A DNA stretch of 64,000 bases from Pseudoalteromonas aurantia (GCF_005886875.1 NZ_PNBY01000019.1:29330-93329); one strand, 5' to 3'; counted from the first letter of the stretch, positions 35,674 to 46,225 are shown. The notes: generated from the sequence alone by a model not told the origin. Translations and numbers: made by a program.

Positions 35674-37176
35674 ATGACAACCGAAATTAAGGTTCCTGTT
35701 CTTCCTGAGTCTGTTGCGGATGCAACAGTTGCAACTTGGCATGTTAGCGTTGGCGATACCGTAACGCGTGATCAAAACCTTGTTGATATTGAAACAGATA
35801 AAGTAGTACTAGAAGTTGTCGCTCCAGAAGATGGTGTAGTCGTTGAGATTTCACAAGTTGACGGTGCAACAGTTTTAGGTGAACAAGTTATTGCACTTAT
35901 CGGTGCAGCCGGTGCATCATCAAGTGCGCCAGCTCAGCAATTAAATGAACAAACAGCAGCGGCAACAGCCATTACAGCATCAGAAGGTAACGAAGTGGAT
36001 ATCAAAGTACCAGTACTTCCAGAGTCAGTAGCAGATGCTACAATTGCAACTTGGCACGTTCAACCAGGTGAAGCGGTTAGCCGTGATCAAAACTTGGTAG
36101 ATATTGAAACAGATAAAGTTGTATTAGAAGTTGTTGCACCTGAAGACGGTGTAATGGGTGAGCATATACACGCTGAAGGTGACACCGTACTTGGCGAACA
36201 AGTCATCGGTAAACTTAGCGCGGGTTCTGCTACACCTGCAGCGCCATCATCGGCACCTGAAGCAAGTGCCTCAAGTGATGAAAGTTCAGATGTACTAACA
36301 CCTTCGGTACGTCGCTTAATTGCCGAGAAAGGGTTAGATGCTTCGGCTATTAAAGGGACTGGCAAAAACGGCCGTATTACCAAAGAAGATGTTGATGCAT
36401 TCTTGTCTGCACCAACGGCTAAACCAGCTCCTGCTCAAGCGGCACCAGCGCCTGCACCAGTTGCAGCATTGGGCGAGCGTACACAAAAACGTGTACCAAT
36501 GACGCGTTTGCGTAAAACAATCGCGACTCGTTTGCTTGAAGCAAAGAACTCTACAGCCATGTTAACAACGTTCAATGAAGTTAACATGAAGCCTATCATG
36601 GACCTTCGTAAGCAATATAAAGACCTATTCGAAAAGACACACGATACACGTCTTGGCTTTATGTCTTTCTACGTTAAAGCTGTAACTGAAGCGCTAAAAC
36701 GCTACCCAGCGGTAAATGCTTCAATTGATGGTGATGATATTGTTTATCATAATTTCTTCGATATCTCTATTGCGGTATCTACACCACGTGGCCTAGTAAC
36801 ACCAGTACTGCGTGATTCAGATCAGCTGAGCATGGCTGGTATTGAAAATGGTATTCGTGACTTAGCAATTAAAGGCCGCGATGGTAAATTGTCAATGGCA
36901 GATATGACGGGTGGTAACTTTACAATTACCAACGGTGGTGTTTTTGGTTCATTGCTATCTACGCCAATCTTAAACTTGCCACAGGCAGCTATTTTAGGCA
37001 TGCACAAAATACAAGAGCGTCCAATGGCTGTTAATGGTAAAGTTGAAATATTACCAATGATGTATTTGGCACTGTCTTATGACCATCGCCTAATTGATGG
37101 CAAAGAATCGGTTGGCTTCTTGGTAGCGATTAAAGAGCTTCTTGAAGATCCAACACGTCTGTTGCTGGATGTATAA
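35674..37176 (+). CDS. sucB: Dihydrolipoyl succinyltransferase (E2) with two lipoyl domains
   Basis: 500 residues, about 100 more than E. coli SucB. The excess is a second lipoyl domain: residues ~4-80 and ~109-185 are near-copies, each with the lipoylation site [16 protein letters not shown] (K43 and K148). An Ala/Pro linker leads to the E3-binding domain ([20 protein letters not shown], about residues 210-245) and another linker to the catalytic domain, which ends [12 protein letters not shown] with the active-site histidine. It forms the core of the 2-oxoglutarate dehydrogenase complex. A strong terminator follows. Confidence 0.97.
   Translation: MTTEIKVPVLPESVADATVATWHVSVGDTVTRDQNLVDIETDKVVLEVVAPEDGVVVEISQVDGATVLGEQVIALIGAAGASSSAPAQQLNEQTAAATAITASEGNEVDIKVPVLPESVADATIATWHVQPGEAVSRDQNLVDIETDKVVLEVVAPEDGVMGEHIHAEGDTVLGEQVIGKLSAGSATPAAPSSAPEASASSDESSDVLTPSVRRLIAEKGLDASAIKGTGKNGRITKEDVDAFLSAPTAKPAPAQAAPAPAPVAALGERTQKRVPMTRLRKTIATRLLEAKNSTAMLTTFNEVNMKPIMDLRKQYKDLFEKTHDTRLGFMSFYVKAVTEALKRYPAVNASIDGDDIVYHNFFDISIAVSTPRGLVTPVLRDSDQLSMAGIENGIRDLAIKGRDGKLSMADMTGGNFTITNGGVFGSLLSTPILNLPQAAILGMHKIQERPMAVNGKVEILPMMYLALSYDHRLIDGKESVGFLVAIKELLEDPTRLLLDV
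35683..36228 (+). repeat. Tandem lipoyl-domain duplication inside sucB
   Basis: Two ~230-bp coding copies, offset by 315 bp, encode near-identical lipoyl domains. The stretch GATATTGAAACAGATAAAGT is identical in both, while synonymous positions elsewhere have drifted. Confidence 0.9.
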
Positions 37177-37194
37177 GCAAGCTGATTAGATATT

Positions 37195-37227
37195 AAGCTG
37201 TATGTTAGTCCATACAGCTTTTTTTTT
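37195..37227 (+). terminator. Strong intrinsic terminator between sucB and sucC
   Basis: AAGCTGTATG pairs perfectly with CATACAGCTT around TTAGTC and continues into a run of nine Ts, 18 bp after the sucB stop. Confidence 0.93.
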
Positions 37228-37248
37228 GCGCCTTTGGTCTAACTAGGG

Positions 37249-37277
37249 TTTTCATAAGTACCCTTGGGATCTATACT
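37249..37277 (+). promoter_or_regulatory. Candidate sucCD promoter
   Basis: TATACT (-10) at 37272 with TTTTCA (weak -35) 17 bp upstream, just past the sucB terminator and about 75 bp before sucC. Confidence 0.4.
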
Positions 37278-37353
37278 AGGGGCGCATTTTGGGATAGCTG
37301 ATTATTTGCATAAATATTCAGCTTTTTTAGTACATGAAATTGGATAAAGCATC

Positions 37354-38520
37354 ATGAATTTGCATGAGTATCAGGCAAAACAACTGTTTGCCGACTATGG
37401 TTTACCAGTATCTGAGGGTTTCGCATGCGATACTCCTCAGGAAGCTGTAGAAGCAGCTGCTAAGATTGGCGGCGACAAGTGGGTAGTTAAGTGTCAAGTA
37501 CACGCCGGTGGCCGTGGTAAAGCGGGTGGTGTTAAACTTGCAGATAGCAAAGACGAGATCCGTGCATTTGCTGAAAACTGGTTAGGTAAAAACTTAGTTA
37601 CTTACCAAACAGACGAAAAAGGTCAGCCAGTTGCTAAAATTTTAGTAGAAAGCTGTACAGACATCGCAAACGAATTATACCTTGGCGCTGTTGTAGACCG
37701 TGCAACTCGTAAAGTTGTTTTCATGGCATCTACTGAAGGTGGTGTTGAAATTGAAACTGTTGCTGAAGAAACACCTGAGCTTATTCATAAAGCTGAAATC
37801 GATCCATTAGTAGGCCCTCAAGCTTACCAAGGTCGTGAGTTAGGCTTTAAACTAGGTCTAAACCCAGTTCAAATGAAGCAGTTTGTTAAGATCTTCATGG
37901 GTCTAGCAAATATGTTTAATGATCATGATTTTGCACTTCTAGAGATCAATCCTCTAGTTGTGACAGATGAAGGTAACCTTCACTGTCTTGACGGCAAAAT
38001 TGGCATCGATGGTAACGCATTATACCGCCAGCCTAAGATCCGTGAGTTCCACGATCCTTCGCAAGAAGATGCACGTGAAGCACATGCAGCAAGCTTTGAA
38101 TTAAACTACGTAGCGCTAGATGGCAACGTTGGTTGTATGGTTAACGGTGCAGGCCTAGCGATGGGTACTATGGACATCGTAAACCTTCACGGCGGTAAGC
38201 CAGCTAACTTCCTAGATGTTGGTGGTGGTGCAACTAAAGAGCGTGTAGCTGAAGCATTCAAGATCATCCTTTCTGATGACAATGTTAAAGCTGTATTGGT
38301 AAATATCTTCGGCGGGATCGTTCGTTGTGACATGATTGCAGAAGGCATCATCGGCGCAGTGAAAGAAGTTGGTGTTGAAGTACCAGTAGTAGTACGTTTA
38401 GAAGGTACTAACGCTGAACTAGGTCGTGAAGTTCTAGCTAACTCTGACCTTGACATTATCGCTGCAGAATCTCTAACTGATGCTGCTGAGAAAGTTGTTG
38501 CTGCTGCGGAGGGCAAATAA
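37354..38520 (+). CDS. sucC: Succinyl-CoA synthetase beta subunit
   Basis: 388 residues, identical in length to E. coli Suc[19 protein letters not shown] and [17 protein letters not shown] are the ATP-grasp N-terminal motifs. LEINPLVV carries metal-binding residues, and [11 protein letters not shown] and GGATKERV lie in the CoA-ligase-like C-terminal domain. With SucD it makes succinate and ATP (or GTP) from succinyl-CoA. The stop overlaps the sucD start (TAATG). Confidence 0.98.
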   Translation: MNLHEYQAKQLFADYGLPVSEGFACDTPQEAVEAAAKIGGDKWVVKCQVHAGGRGKAGGVKLADSKDEIRAFAENWLGKNLVTYQTDEKGQPVAKILVESCTDIANELYLGAVVDRATRKVVFMASTEGGVEIETVAEETPELIHKAEIDPLVGPQAYQGRELGFKLGLNPVQMKQFVKIFMGLANMFNDHDFALLEINPLVVTDEGNLHCLDGKIGIDGNALYRQPKIREFHDPSQEDAREAHAASFELNYVALDGNVGCMVNGAGLAMGTMDIVNLHGGKPANFLDVGGGATKERVAEAFKIILSDDNVKAVLVNIFGGIVRCDMIAEGIIGAVKEVGVEVPVVVRLEGTNAELGREVLANSDLDIIAAESLTDAAEKVVAAAEGK

Positions 38521-39392
38521 TGTCTGTATTAATTAATAAAGATACTAAAGTAATCTGTCAGGGTTTCACTGGTGGCCAAGGTACTTTCCACTCAGAGCAA
38601 GCTATTCAGTATGGCACGCAAATGGTTGGTGGTGTATCTCCGGGTAAAGGCGGTCAAACGCACCTTGGTTTACCGGTATTCAACACTGTACGTGATGCAG
38701 TATTAGAAACGGGTGCTACTGCCTCAGTTATCTACGTACCAGCTCCATTTTGTAAAGATGCTATCTTAGAAGCAATCGATGCAGGTATTGAGCTTATCGT
38801 ATGTATTACGGAAGGTATTCCAACACTTGATATGGTTGACGTTAAAGTTAAGCTAGACCAATCAGGTGTTCGTATGATCGGTCCTAACTGCCCAGGTGTT
38901 ATCACTCCGGGTGAAACTAAGATTGGTATCATGCCTGGTCACATTCATAAGCCAGGTAAAGTAGGGATTGTTTCTCGTTCTGGTACTCTTACGTACGAAG
39001 CGGTTAAGCAAACTACTGACGCTGGTTTCGGTCAATCTACTTGTGTTGGTATTGGTGGTGATCCAATCCCAGGTACTAACTTTATCGACGTATTAGAAAT
39101 GTTCGAAAAAGATGACCAGACAGAAGCTATCGTAATGATCGGTGAGATTGGTGGTACTGCAGAAGAAGAAGCTGCAGAATACATCAAGGCTAACGTGACT
39201 AAACCTGTTGTTTCTTACATTGCTGGTGTTACTGCTCCAGAAGGTAAGCGCATGGGTCACGCTGGTGCAATTATCGCTGGCGGTAAAGGTACTGCTGACG
39301 AGAAGTTTGCTGCTCTAGAAGCTGCTGGTGTTAAAACTGTACGTTCTCTTGCAGACATCGGTGTTGCACTAAAAGAAAAAGCGGGTTGGTAA
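38520..39392 (+). CDS. sucD: Succinyl-CoA synthetase alpha subunit
   Basis: 290 residues. [16 protein letters not shown] is the CoA-binding start. GPNCPGVI and SRSGTLTYE are conserved, and [10 protein letters not shown] carries the phosphorylated active-site histidine (H247). The one-base overlap with sucC supports coupled 1:1 synthesis. A terminator follows within 20 bp, ending the TCA block. Confidence 0.98.
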   Translation: MSVLINKDTKVICQGFTGGQGTFHSEQAIQYGTQMVGGVSPGKGGQTHLGLPVFNTVRDAVLETGATASVIYVPAPFCKDAILEAIDAGIELIVCITEGIPTLDMVDVKVKLDQSGVRMIGPNCPGVITPGETKIGIMPGHIHKPGKVGIVSRSGTLTYEAVKQTTDAGFGQSTCVGIGGDPIPGTNFIDVLEMFEKDDQTEAIVMIGEIGGTAEEEAAEYIKANVTKPVVSYIAGVTAPEGKRMGHAGAIIAGGKGTADEKFAALEAAGVKTVRSLADIGVALKEKAGW

Positions 39393-39408
39393 TTACTAAT
39401 TCTTGCTT

Positions 39409-39436
39409 AAAAAAGGTCCCTTAAGGGGCCTTTTTT
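39409..39436 (+). terminator. Intrinsic terminator after sucD
   Basis: A 12-bp stem (AAAAAAGGTCCC with GGGGCCTTTTTT, one G-U pair) and a TTAA loop end in six Ts. Confidence 0.93.
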
Positions 39437-39495
39437 GTTGCCTTTTTCTTTACAAAATATTACATTGAGCTCATACAAATTGATGAGTTGATGTA

Positions 39496-41331
39496 GTGGT
39501 AAGAGTAAATTTAGCAATTTTCGTTGTTTGTGCTTTGGTCGTGTTAAATCCGGTAGCGCATGCAAGTACCAAAGAGTATTTGTCATTTGAACAAACGGTA
39601 TTAAAGTCACCCGAACAACATCTCAATTTGACTAATAAGTGGGAACATACTGGTGAGTCCGCCGGTGCAGAGTTATTTTTAAGCGCACTTAAAGCCAGAG
39701 CGCTTTTTTTTGCCGGACATATAGAACGTTCTAAAAGTGAGTTTTCTCATTATGACGCTGAGCTTAAAGTTCAACAATTTACTTGGGGCGCCGGCTACTG
39801 GTATTTATATCGTAGTTTTTTTGCCATTGAAGAAGGTCATTTAGATGATGCTAAGCGCTTGGTTAAACAAGCGAGGAGGGCATTTACTCACCTTAAAGAC
39901 TCATCAATGCTGGTGCGTGTTCAAGCAATGGAAGCAGTTGTCGCAATTTGGCGCGAAGAATACAGTGAAGCACTTAAGTCAGTTCAGGCTGCGCATGCTT
40001 ATATAATGCGTAATGATATTAGTGATGTCAGTAAACTAGCTGTACTAGATGGGCTAACTGCTTATTATTCAACACTAAAATATCATAGAAAAGCCATTGA
40101 GTTTGCCACACAGGCCAATTCTTTAGCAGTCCAATCGCAGAATATTTTGGATGGCTTACCGATAAAATATAATTTATGTATGGCATTACTTCGGTCTAAA
40201 TTAGTAGAGAAAGCCCGAGCCTGCTATCAAGAAATGCTCTCTAGTGCTAAACAATATAAGTTACCTCGCTATCACTTTTGGGCAAATGCAGGACTTGGTA
40301 AAGTCTCTTTACTATTAAACGAGTATGAGAACGCTGTTAGGTATTTTGAACAAGCTAAAAAGCTAGAGTACATCGCTATTATGAACCCCGCTCACCTTAT
40401 TGTACTTCGAAATAACTTGGCAAAGGCATTATCAGCCATGGCGAAATATCCGCAGGCCCAAACTCATTTACAAGAGTCCCTTGTCATATTAGATAACTAC
40501 CAAAGTCCGTTAAACAACCGCTATATGCGAAGAACGCTTAAGATAAAAGCTCAAGTGCTTGAATTTCAGAAAGATTATGAAAGCAGTATCGACGTGTTAA
40601 AGCGCTATATTCGACTTTTAGAAGAGAATGAATTAGCGACCAAAGAAGTCTTAGAGCAGGAGGCACAAAGTTTTTTTGAAGCCGAGCAGCATAAATTGAA
40701 TTTGGCATTAACCGACGAAAAACTCAAAGCACAGGCTGCCAATTTAGCCGAGTTAGAAAAAGAAGAGCAGCTCAGTCGAGCTTATATATTCATTGCAATA
40801 CTGAGCTGTTTAAGTATCGGACTTTTTGCTTACTTGCAGAGAAAGGCGAGTATGGTTAATCGTAATTTTGCATACAAAGATCCGCTCACAGAATTGTTTA
40901 ATCGCCGATTTTTTCAAGAACATATAGACAAACTATCACAAAAGAAACAGTCATATACTTTGGCGATGCTCGATTTAGATTATTTCAAACGGATCAATGA
41001 TGTGTCTGGCCACGATGTGGGCGATGAAATTTTAATTCGGTTTAGTCAACATTTAAAATCGCACTTTAGGGGAGATTCAGACGTTGTATGTCGTTATGGC
41101 GGCGAAGAGTTTGTCGTCGTATGTCACTTTATGGATATCACACAGCTAACGCAGCGTTTATCTTTATTACAAACGGTGCTTAAAGAACAGTTGTTTCACG
41201 AAAGTGAGGCAGTTACATTCAGTGCGGGAGTTGCAAGTAGTGCCGAGCACCCTAAAGATAAGATAATTAAAGTGGTTGATGAACTGATGTACCGTTCAAA
41301 GCGGTTAGGAAGAGATAAAATATCTTCCTAA
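39496..41331 (+). CDS. TPR-GGDEF membrane protein, probable diguanylate cyclase
   Basis: 611 residues. A signal peptide (to about residue 23, NPVAHA-S) leads into a long helical periplasmic region with TPR-like repeats (residues ~60-400, e.g. AGLGKVSLLLNEYENAVRYFEQA). A coiled coil and one membrane helix (AYIFIAILSCLSIGLFAYL, about residues 433-451) follow. The cytoplasmic GGDEF domain has active-site RYGGEEF at about residue 535. The inhibitory RxxD site upstream reads G-D-S-D, with Arg one position too early, so product inhibition may be altered. It should make cyclic di-GMP in response to an extracytoplasmic signal. The start is GTG 39496 with a weak ribosome binding site. Confidence 0.87.
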   Translation: MVRVNLAIFVVCALVVLNPVAHASTKEYLSFEQTVLKSPEQHLNLTNKWEHTGESAGAELFLSALKARALFFAGHIERSKSEFSHYDAELKVQQFTWGAGYWYLYRSFFAIEEGHLDDAKRLVKQARRAFTHLKDSSMLVRVQAMEAVVAIWREEYSEALKSVQAAHAYIMRNDISDVSKLAVLDGLTAYYSTLKYHRKAIEFATQANSLAVQSQNILDGLPIKYNLCMALLRSKLVEKARACYQEMLSSAKQYKLPRYHFWANAGLGKVSLLLNEYENAVRYFEQAKKLEYIAIMNPAHLIVLRNNLAKALSAMAKYPQAQTHLQESLVILDNYQSPLNNRYMRRTLKIKAQVLEFQKDYESSIDVLKRYIRLLEENELATKEVLEQEAQSFFEAEQHKLNLALTDEKLKAQAANLAELEKEEQLSRAYIFIAILSCLSIGLFAYLQRKASMVNRNFAYKDPLTELFNRRFFQEHIDKLSQKKQSYTLAMLDLDYFKRINDVSGHDVGDEILIRFSQHLKSHFRGDSDVVCRYGGEEFVVVCHFMDITQLTQRLSLLQTVLKEQLFHESEAVTFSAGVASSAEHPKDKIIKVVDELMYRSKRLGRDKISS

Positions 41332-41334
41332 CCG
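41302..41334. terminator. Hairpin over the 3' end of the GGDEF gene
   Basis: Perfect 12-bp arms CGGTTAGGAAGA and TCTTCCTAACCG with a 9-base loop. The stop codon of the GGDEF gene is inside the right arm. It lies between convergent genes but lacks a clear T-run. Confidence 0.5.
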
Positions 41335-41358
41335 GGAGTGCTAATTACGAATTGGCTA

Positions 41359-42429
41359 TTAATACTGATAGCTAATATGCTGGAAAAAGCGAATGTTGAC
41401 GTCTTGCTTCTCAGGGGAAATAGCCAAGCTATCGGCAAATGCTTTGACCATGGGTTCTACTTGGTTCATAAATTTTCCGTACCCCATATCTCTTTTGTCG
41501 GACTTACTAGCAACAACAACAAAATGTAGGGTGTCTACCAGCTTACCACCTTGCCAAATAGATTTAACCTGAGTGTTTTCAGTATCAGTATTAAAGCTTA
41601 GCTTTTGTAACTCCCCGTTTTTATCGGATTTATCTGTACGGCTATTTCGTATGATAGGCAATCGTCCATTTGCAACGAACGCAACATGGGTTAATGATTT
41701 GTCAGCACAAGCAGATAAGAAAGCATCTTCTATGGTTTCGTAAAATCTCGTATTGTCATTTGGTAAAAGTAAATGCTGATAGGTGGTTTTAAGGGAACGT
41801 GTCACGGGCAAACTAAACGTTGCATAGGTCATTTCCGAGTGTTGATCAGGTAAGGTGCAATTGCGCGCTTGATATCGTGGGTAAAGGCTACGTAGTTTAT
41901 AGCCATAACTTTCTTTATTCCCTTTTGATTTAGCAAATACGTCATACGTTAGATGTTGGTGGTCCCTGACTTTAAATTTTATTGGGTGAGCTGACAGTGT
42001 TTGTTGCAGTGCATCAAGCGTTTTTTTAACTTTATTGTGAAAACTGGCCGCGTTAGAACGTATATCATCACCAGTTGCTAAAAAGAGTAAGCGTATTTTT
42101 TTGGCTTGGGTATTTTCATACCAATATGTTTTATGCGCTTCATGATATTGTGGGTTATAAAAAAACAAAATTTGCTTTTCAGTCTGCAAACAGTGTGATT
42201 CTTCATGAAAGCGGACAACAGGTAGTTTATCATTAGCGATTAAATGCACATTGTGTAGGGCGTATTCATCGCATAGTGCAAATAGCTGTCTAGCGAGTCG
42301 TTCGTAACAGCTTTGGGCATTATCAAAGCATGCATAAAACTCAGTTTCGGGTTTAAGTTCAGCGAGAATATATTGATTATTGCGAGCAGTGGCAGGAATA
42401 TAAACGCGATTTAAGTTCATTGACGCCAT
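41359..42429 (-). CDS. Protein of unknown function with internal duplication (possibly DUF3083)
   Basis: 356 residues, no signal peptide or membrane helix. The two halves are visibly related: HNVHLIANDKLPVVRF (about residue 59) matches THVAFVANGRLPIIRN (about residue 245). IRLLFLATGDDIRS matches LHFVVVASKSDKRD, and each half ends with a helix followed by HLTYD or HISYQ. It therefore looks like two copies of a ~150-residue alpha/beta domain. I tentatively recall the start (RVYIPATARNNQYILAE) as the DUF3083 family near glnS in Alteromonadales, which needs a domain search. AGGAT precedes the ATG. Function is unknown. Confidence 0.75.
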   Translation of the reverse strand: MASMNLNRVYIPATARNNQYILAELKPETEFYACFDNAQSCYERLARQLFALCDEYALHNVHLIANDKLPVVRFHEESHCLQTEKQILFFYNPQYHEAHKTYWYENTQAKKIRLLFLATGDDIRSNAASFHNKVKKTLDALQQTLSAHPIKFKVRDHQHLTYDVFAKSKGNKESYGYKLRSLYPRYQARNCTLPDQHSEMTYATFSLPVTRSLKTTYQHLLLPNDNTRFYETIEDAFLSACADKSLTHVAFVANGRLPIIRNSRTDKSDKNGELQKLSFNTDTENTQVKSIWQGGKLVDTLHFVVVASKSDKRDMGYGKFMNQVEPMVKAFADSLAISPEKQDVNIRFFQHISYQY

Positions 42430-42657
42430 GATGAATATCCTTAAGTTATATCTTATGCTGAGCGCACTATATACGCTGTGTATGACTTTTTTATTGCGCT
42501 AGAACAAAATTTGTCATGTATTTTTATAACTTCGTTGATATTGATAGCCCTTGGACCAATATTCTTTAAACTAAGCAAAGGATTTGCTGTAAGTTATCTT
42601 TGCTTTTTGTAATAATGCGTTGATGAAGAGTACTAAATTTTTGAGGAATGCATACCT

Positions 42658-44322
42658 ATGGCGGAAACAGAGAATCGCCCATCAAATTTTATACGAAACA
42701 TTATTGATTCTGATTTATCGAGTGGTAAGCATCAGCAAACGCACACGCGCTTTCCACCTGAGCCGAATGGTTTTTTACATATCGGACATGCAAAATCGAT
42801 CTGCTTAAACTTTGGTATAGCACAAGACTATAAGGGTTTATGTAATTTACGTTTTGATGATACAAACCCAGAAAAAGAAGACATCAATTACGTAACGTCA
42901 ATTCAAGAAGATGTGTCTTGGCTCGGTTTTAAGTGGGATAACGACATATGTTACTCATCAAATTACTTTGACCAATTACACAGTTATGCGGTTGAGTTGA
43001 TTGAGAAAGGATTAGCCTATGTGTGCTTTTTATCTCCGGATCAAGCAAGAGAATATCGTGGTACTTTAACGGAAGCAGGTAAAAACAGCCCTCACCGTGA
43101 TACAAGTGTTGAAGAGAACCTAGCATTGTTTGAAAAAATGCGAAACGGTGAATTCAAAGAGGGCGAATGTGTCCTACGTGCGAAGATCGATATGGCAAGC
43201 TCATTTATGGTATTACGAGATCCTATTATTTATCGTATTCGTTTTGTACACCACCACCAAACGGCTGATAAATGGTGCATCTACCCGATGTACGACTTCA
43301 CGCATTGTATTTCTGATGCGCTTGAAGGGATCACTCATTCGCTTTGTACACTTGAATTCCAAGACAACCGTCGTTTATATGACTGGGTATTGGATAATAT
43401 CAGCCTTGAGTGTCACCCTCAGCAAATTGAGTTCTCTCGACTGAATCTAGAATACACGATTATGTCTAAGCGTAAGCTTAACGACTTAGTGGTAAATAAT
43501 CATGTTGAAGGATGGGATGACCCACGTATGCCAACCATTGCGGGTTTAAGACGTCGTGGTTACACACCGGGATCAGTGGTTGAGTTTTGTAAGCGTATCG
43601 GCGTTACAAAACAAGACAATATGATCGAAATGGGTATGTTAGAGGCATGTATTCGTGATGACTTGAACGAAAATGCGCCACGAGCAATGGCTGTATTAGA
43701 CCCTATAAAGGTGGTAATAGAAAACTATGATGCTGACAAAGTAGAGCAATTAGTTGCGCCTAATCATCCATCAATAGAAGAAATGGGCACACGTGAAGTA
43801 CCGTTTACTCGAGAACTGTACATTGAACGCGAAGATTTCAGAATTGAAGCGAACAAAAAGTTTAAACGGTTAGTACTTAATAAAGAAGTGCGTTTAAGAA
43901 ATGCGTATGTTATTAAAGCAGAGCGTATTGAAGAAGATGACAATGGCAATATTACGACTATCTTCTGTTCTTACGATCCTGAAACGCTGGGCAAAAACCC
44001 AACTGACGGACGCAAGGTTAAGGGGGTTATCCATTGGGTGTCGGCATCTGAATGTATTGATGCTGAAGTACGCCAGTACGATCGCTTGTTTAATGTACCA
44101 AACCCTGCGGCTGCGGAAGCGTTTTCAGAGGTATTGAACCCTGACTCTTTAACCGTTATTACTCACGCTAAACTTGAGCCTTCACTTGCTAATGCAGTTG
44201 CAGAGCAAGGTTTCCAGTTTGAGCGCATGGGCTATTACTGTCGAGATAACAAATCTGATTCATTGGTGTTTAACCAAACTGTTGGGTTACGAGATTCTTG
44301 GGCTAAAATAGAAAACGCTTAA
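42658..44322 (+). CDS. glnS: Glutaminyl-tRNA synthetase
   Basis: 554 residues, the usual length. [15 protein letters not shown] has the class I HIGH motif and IMSKRKL the KMSKS equivalent. [10 protein letters not shown] and [19 protein letters not shown] are GlnRS-specific, and the C-terminal part is the two-barrel anticodon-binding domain. It charges tRNA-Gln. GAGG lies about 13 bases before the ATG. It is monocistronic, with its own terminator. Confidence 0.98.
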   Translation: MAETENRPSNFIRNIIDSDLSSGKHQQTHTRFPPEPNGFLHIGHAKSICLNFGIAQDYKGLCNLRFDDTNPEKEDINYVTSIQEDVSWLGFKWDNDICYSSNYFDQLHSYAVELIEKGLAYVCFLSPDQAREYRGTLTEAGKNSPHRDTSVEENLALFEKMRNGEFKEGECVLRAKIDMASSFMVLRDPIIYRIRFVHHHQTADKWCIYPMYDFTHCISDALEGITHSLCTLEFQDNRRLYDWVLDNISLECHPQQIEFSRLNLEYTIMSKRKLNDLVVNNHVEGWDDPRMPTIAGLRRRGYTPGSVVEFCKRIGVTKQDNMIEMGMLEACIRDDLNENAPRAMAVLDPIKVVIENYDADKVEQLVAPNHPSIEEMGTREVPFTRELYIEREDFRIEANKKFKRLVLNKEVRLRNAYVIKAERIEEDDNGNITTIFCSYDPETLGKNPTDGRKVKGVIHWVSASECIDAEVRQYDRLFNVPNPAAAEAFSEVLNPDSLTVITHAKLEPSLANAVAEQGFQFERMGYYCRDNKSDSLVFNQTVGLRDSWAKIENA

Positions 44323-44339
44323 TCGCACATTGTTTTATT

Positions 44340-44364
44340 AAGGCCGAATTATTCGGCCTTTTTT
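44340..44364 (+). terminator. Intrinsic terminator after glnS
   Basis: AAGGCCGAA and TTCGGCCTT form a 9-bp stem with a TTA loop and a six-T tail. Confidence 0.92.
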
Positions 44365-44383
44365 ATGTCTGAAATAGTCGCTT

Positions 44384-46225
44384 ATGAAAATACCGAACAA
44401 CGCGAAAGCCAATTTAAAATCAATTCATAATTTCTATATTAATGAACAGCAATCAATTTACTTGTTGTCACACCATGATGCGAAAAAACATAGGCAATGG
44501 CTCAATATATGTAAAAAACAATTGAGTGTTTTAGGCTATCAAAACGTTGAGCTGATAGGATCTGGCGCGTTTGGTTTTGTATTCGGTGGGGTAAGTGCTG
44601 ATGAGCAGCAGTGGGTATTTAAGTTCTCAAGGATCACCTTAGCGCAAAGTGTAAGAGATCGTCTCGAAGACGAAGCTTATATGTTGTCTCAAATTGATAA
44701 TACCATGGTGCCCAAGTTTTTAGCGTTTGAACGCGTTAAAAAACAAGGTATCTTGATGATGGCTCGAGCGAAGGGGGAGGATCTTGAAAAGGTATCGTTA
44801 AAGCGAGGCCGCTTTGAACCAAAAGAGCTGGTGGAGCTGGCACTATTATTAAGAAACGTACTACTTGATTTGAGAGCGCATCGTAATGGCGTATTACCAC
44901 AACCGATAGTACACGGAGATATTAAGCCCTCGAATATTGTTTGGGACGAAGCATCGAAGAGTTTTTCTTTGGTGGATTGGGGAAGCTCTGTCTATGCTCA
45001 AGTAGACACAAATGGTGAGCCGATTGCCAGTAATATAATGGATCTGATGTCTTCAGATATTGCCAGCACCAACGCAAGAATGGGCGATGTGTACTTTATT
45101 GGTGATGAGCAAATGAGTGGCGCTCAGTCATCTCCTCGTTTTGATGAGCAAGGTGTCGCTTCCACCATTTATGCATTGGCCAGTGCACAGTCTTGCCGTT
45201 TTGGTGAACAAGTGATCCCAGCCAAGAGTTTGGGGTTGCCTCAGGAGTTTGCTGCTGTCATTGACGCTATGCTGAGTAAGAATAAGCAAGCGCGCGATCG
45301 AGCAGGAGACTACTTTATGCAACATATGCCGAAAATAGCCAAGTCGTACCTCCCTGTATTACGTCTTAAAAGCCCCAAATCCAATATTCCGTTTTGGATC
45401 ACCAACACAGATGACTTACCAGATACGGTGGTTTACAGCTCACGCAAAGAGTTTTTACGCAGAGCTGACCATAATCATCAATTACATGATATTAATGACG
45501 CGCAATTAGATCGCTATTACAAAGAGTTTTTATTTGATACTGGTGATACAGAAAAGGCATTTCTGGCGTCAATTAGCAGGTTGGCAAAATATCCTGTAGT
45601 GGGGGGGTTAAGTTTTCATTGGAAAGAAGACTCTTTGTATGTTGAGTCGAGCTTAATACTACATGATGAAACGTTGAATAAAGCGTTGATAGATTCAGTT
45701 AATGCCACAGTAATGCTCGCACAGGGTATCACCCAAAAAGGTTTGTTTAAATGTTGTTTATTTGACGCCCGGCAAACAATTCAACTTGAGCGAGACGCAA
45801 CAGGGGCGTTCATTTTCGATAAGTTACCAAAGCTAAATTTTTCGGTCGTAGATGTTTCTAATAATGAAGTGACGCGGCCACATAGCTATTTTGAAGACGG
45901 TAAAGATCCTGACGAACAACTGCAATTGCCTAAAAATATTATTCAATGTGTCTTTGAATTAAATCAAATTCACCATACTGGCTGTATTATATTTGAATCC
46001 TTGCCTAATAGGCTCAAAATCCACCATTATTATCGATTGTTAGATGCTGAGAAAGAAGCACAATTCGAACTTTTATTAGCGCGGATCATGCAATACGCGA
46101 TGAGTATTGAAGATGTTGGGGTCGCTGGTTTTATGAAATTGCCTTACAAGAATACCCGTGAATTTGACTTATGTGCTGAGCAACCAGTTAGCTATTACCC
46201 GAAAAACCCGAAACAATTTGCATAA
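44384..46225 (+). CDS. Eukaryotic-like protein kinase with unknown C-terminal domain
   Basis: 613 residues, no membrane helix. Residues ~50-310 form a kinase fold: glycine loop GSGAFGFVFGG (59-69), ATP-binding lysine K80 in VFKFS, an alpha-C glutamate near E97, and catalytic loop VHGDIKPSNIVW with D179 and N184. The metal-binding motif is DWG (198-200) in place of DFG, and GDVYFIGDE (235-242) may replace the usual APE segment. HGD and DWG variants are known in active atypical kinases, so activity is plausible. Residues ~330-613 match nothing I recognise. It starts 20 bp after the glnS terminator, so its promoter may overlap that hairpin. Substrate unknown. Confidence 0.8.
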   Translation: MKIPNNAKANLKSIHNFYINEQQSIYLLSHHDAKKHRQWLNICKKQLSVLGYQNVELIGSGAFGFVFGGVSADEQQWVFKFSRITLAQSVRDRLEDEAYMLSQIDNTMVPKFLAFERVKKQGILMMARAKGEDLEKVSLKRGRFEPKELVELALLLRNVLLDLRAHRNGVLPQPIVHGDIKPSNIVWDEASKSFSLVDWGSSVYAQVDTNGEPIASNIMDLMSSDIASTNARMGDVYFIGDEQMSGAQSSPRFDEQGVASTIYALASAQSCRFGEQVIPAKSLGLPQEFAAVIDAMLSKNKQARDRAGDYFMQHMPKIAKSYLPVLRLKSPKSNIPFWITNTDDLPDTVVYSSRKEFLRRADHNHQLHDINDAQLDRYYKEFLFDTGDTEKAFLASISRLAKYPVVGGLSFHWKEDSLYVESSLILHDETLNKALIDSVNATVMLAQGITQKGLFKCCLFDARQTIQLERDATGAFIFDKLPKLNFSVVDVSNNEVTRPHSYFEDGKDPDEQLQLPKNIIQCVFELNQIHHTGCIIFESLPNRLKIHHYYRLLDAEKEAQFELLLARIMQYAMSIEDVGVAGFMKLPYKNTREFDLCAEQPVSYYPKNPKQFA

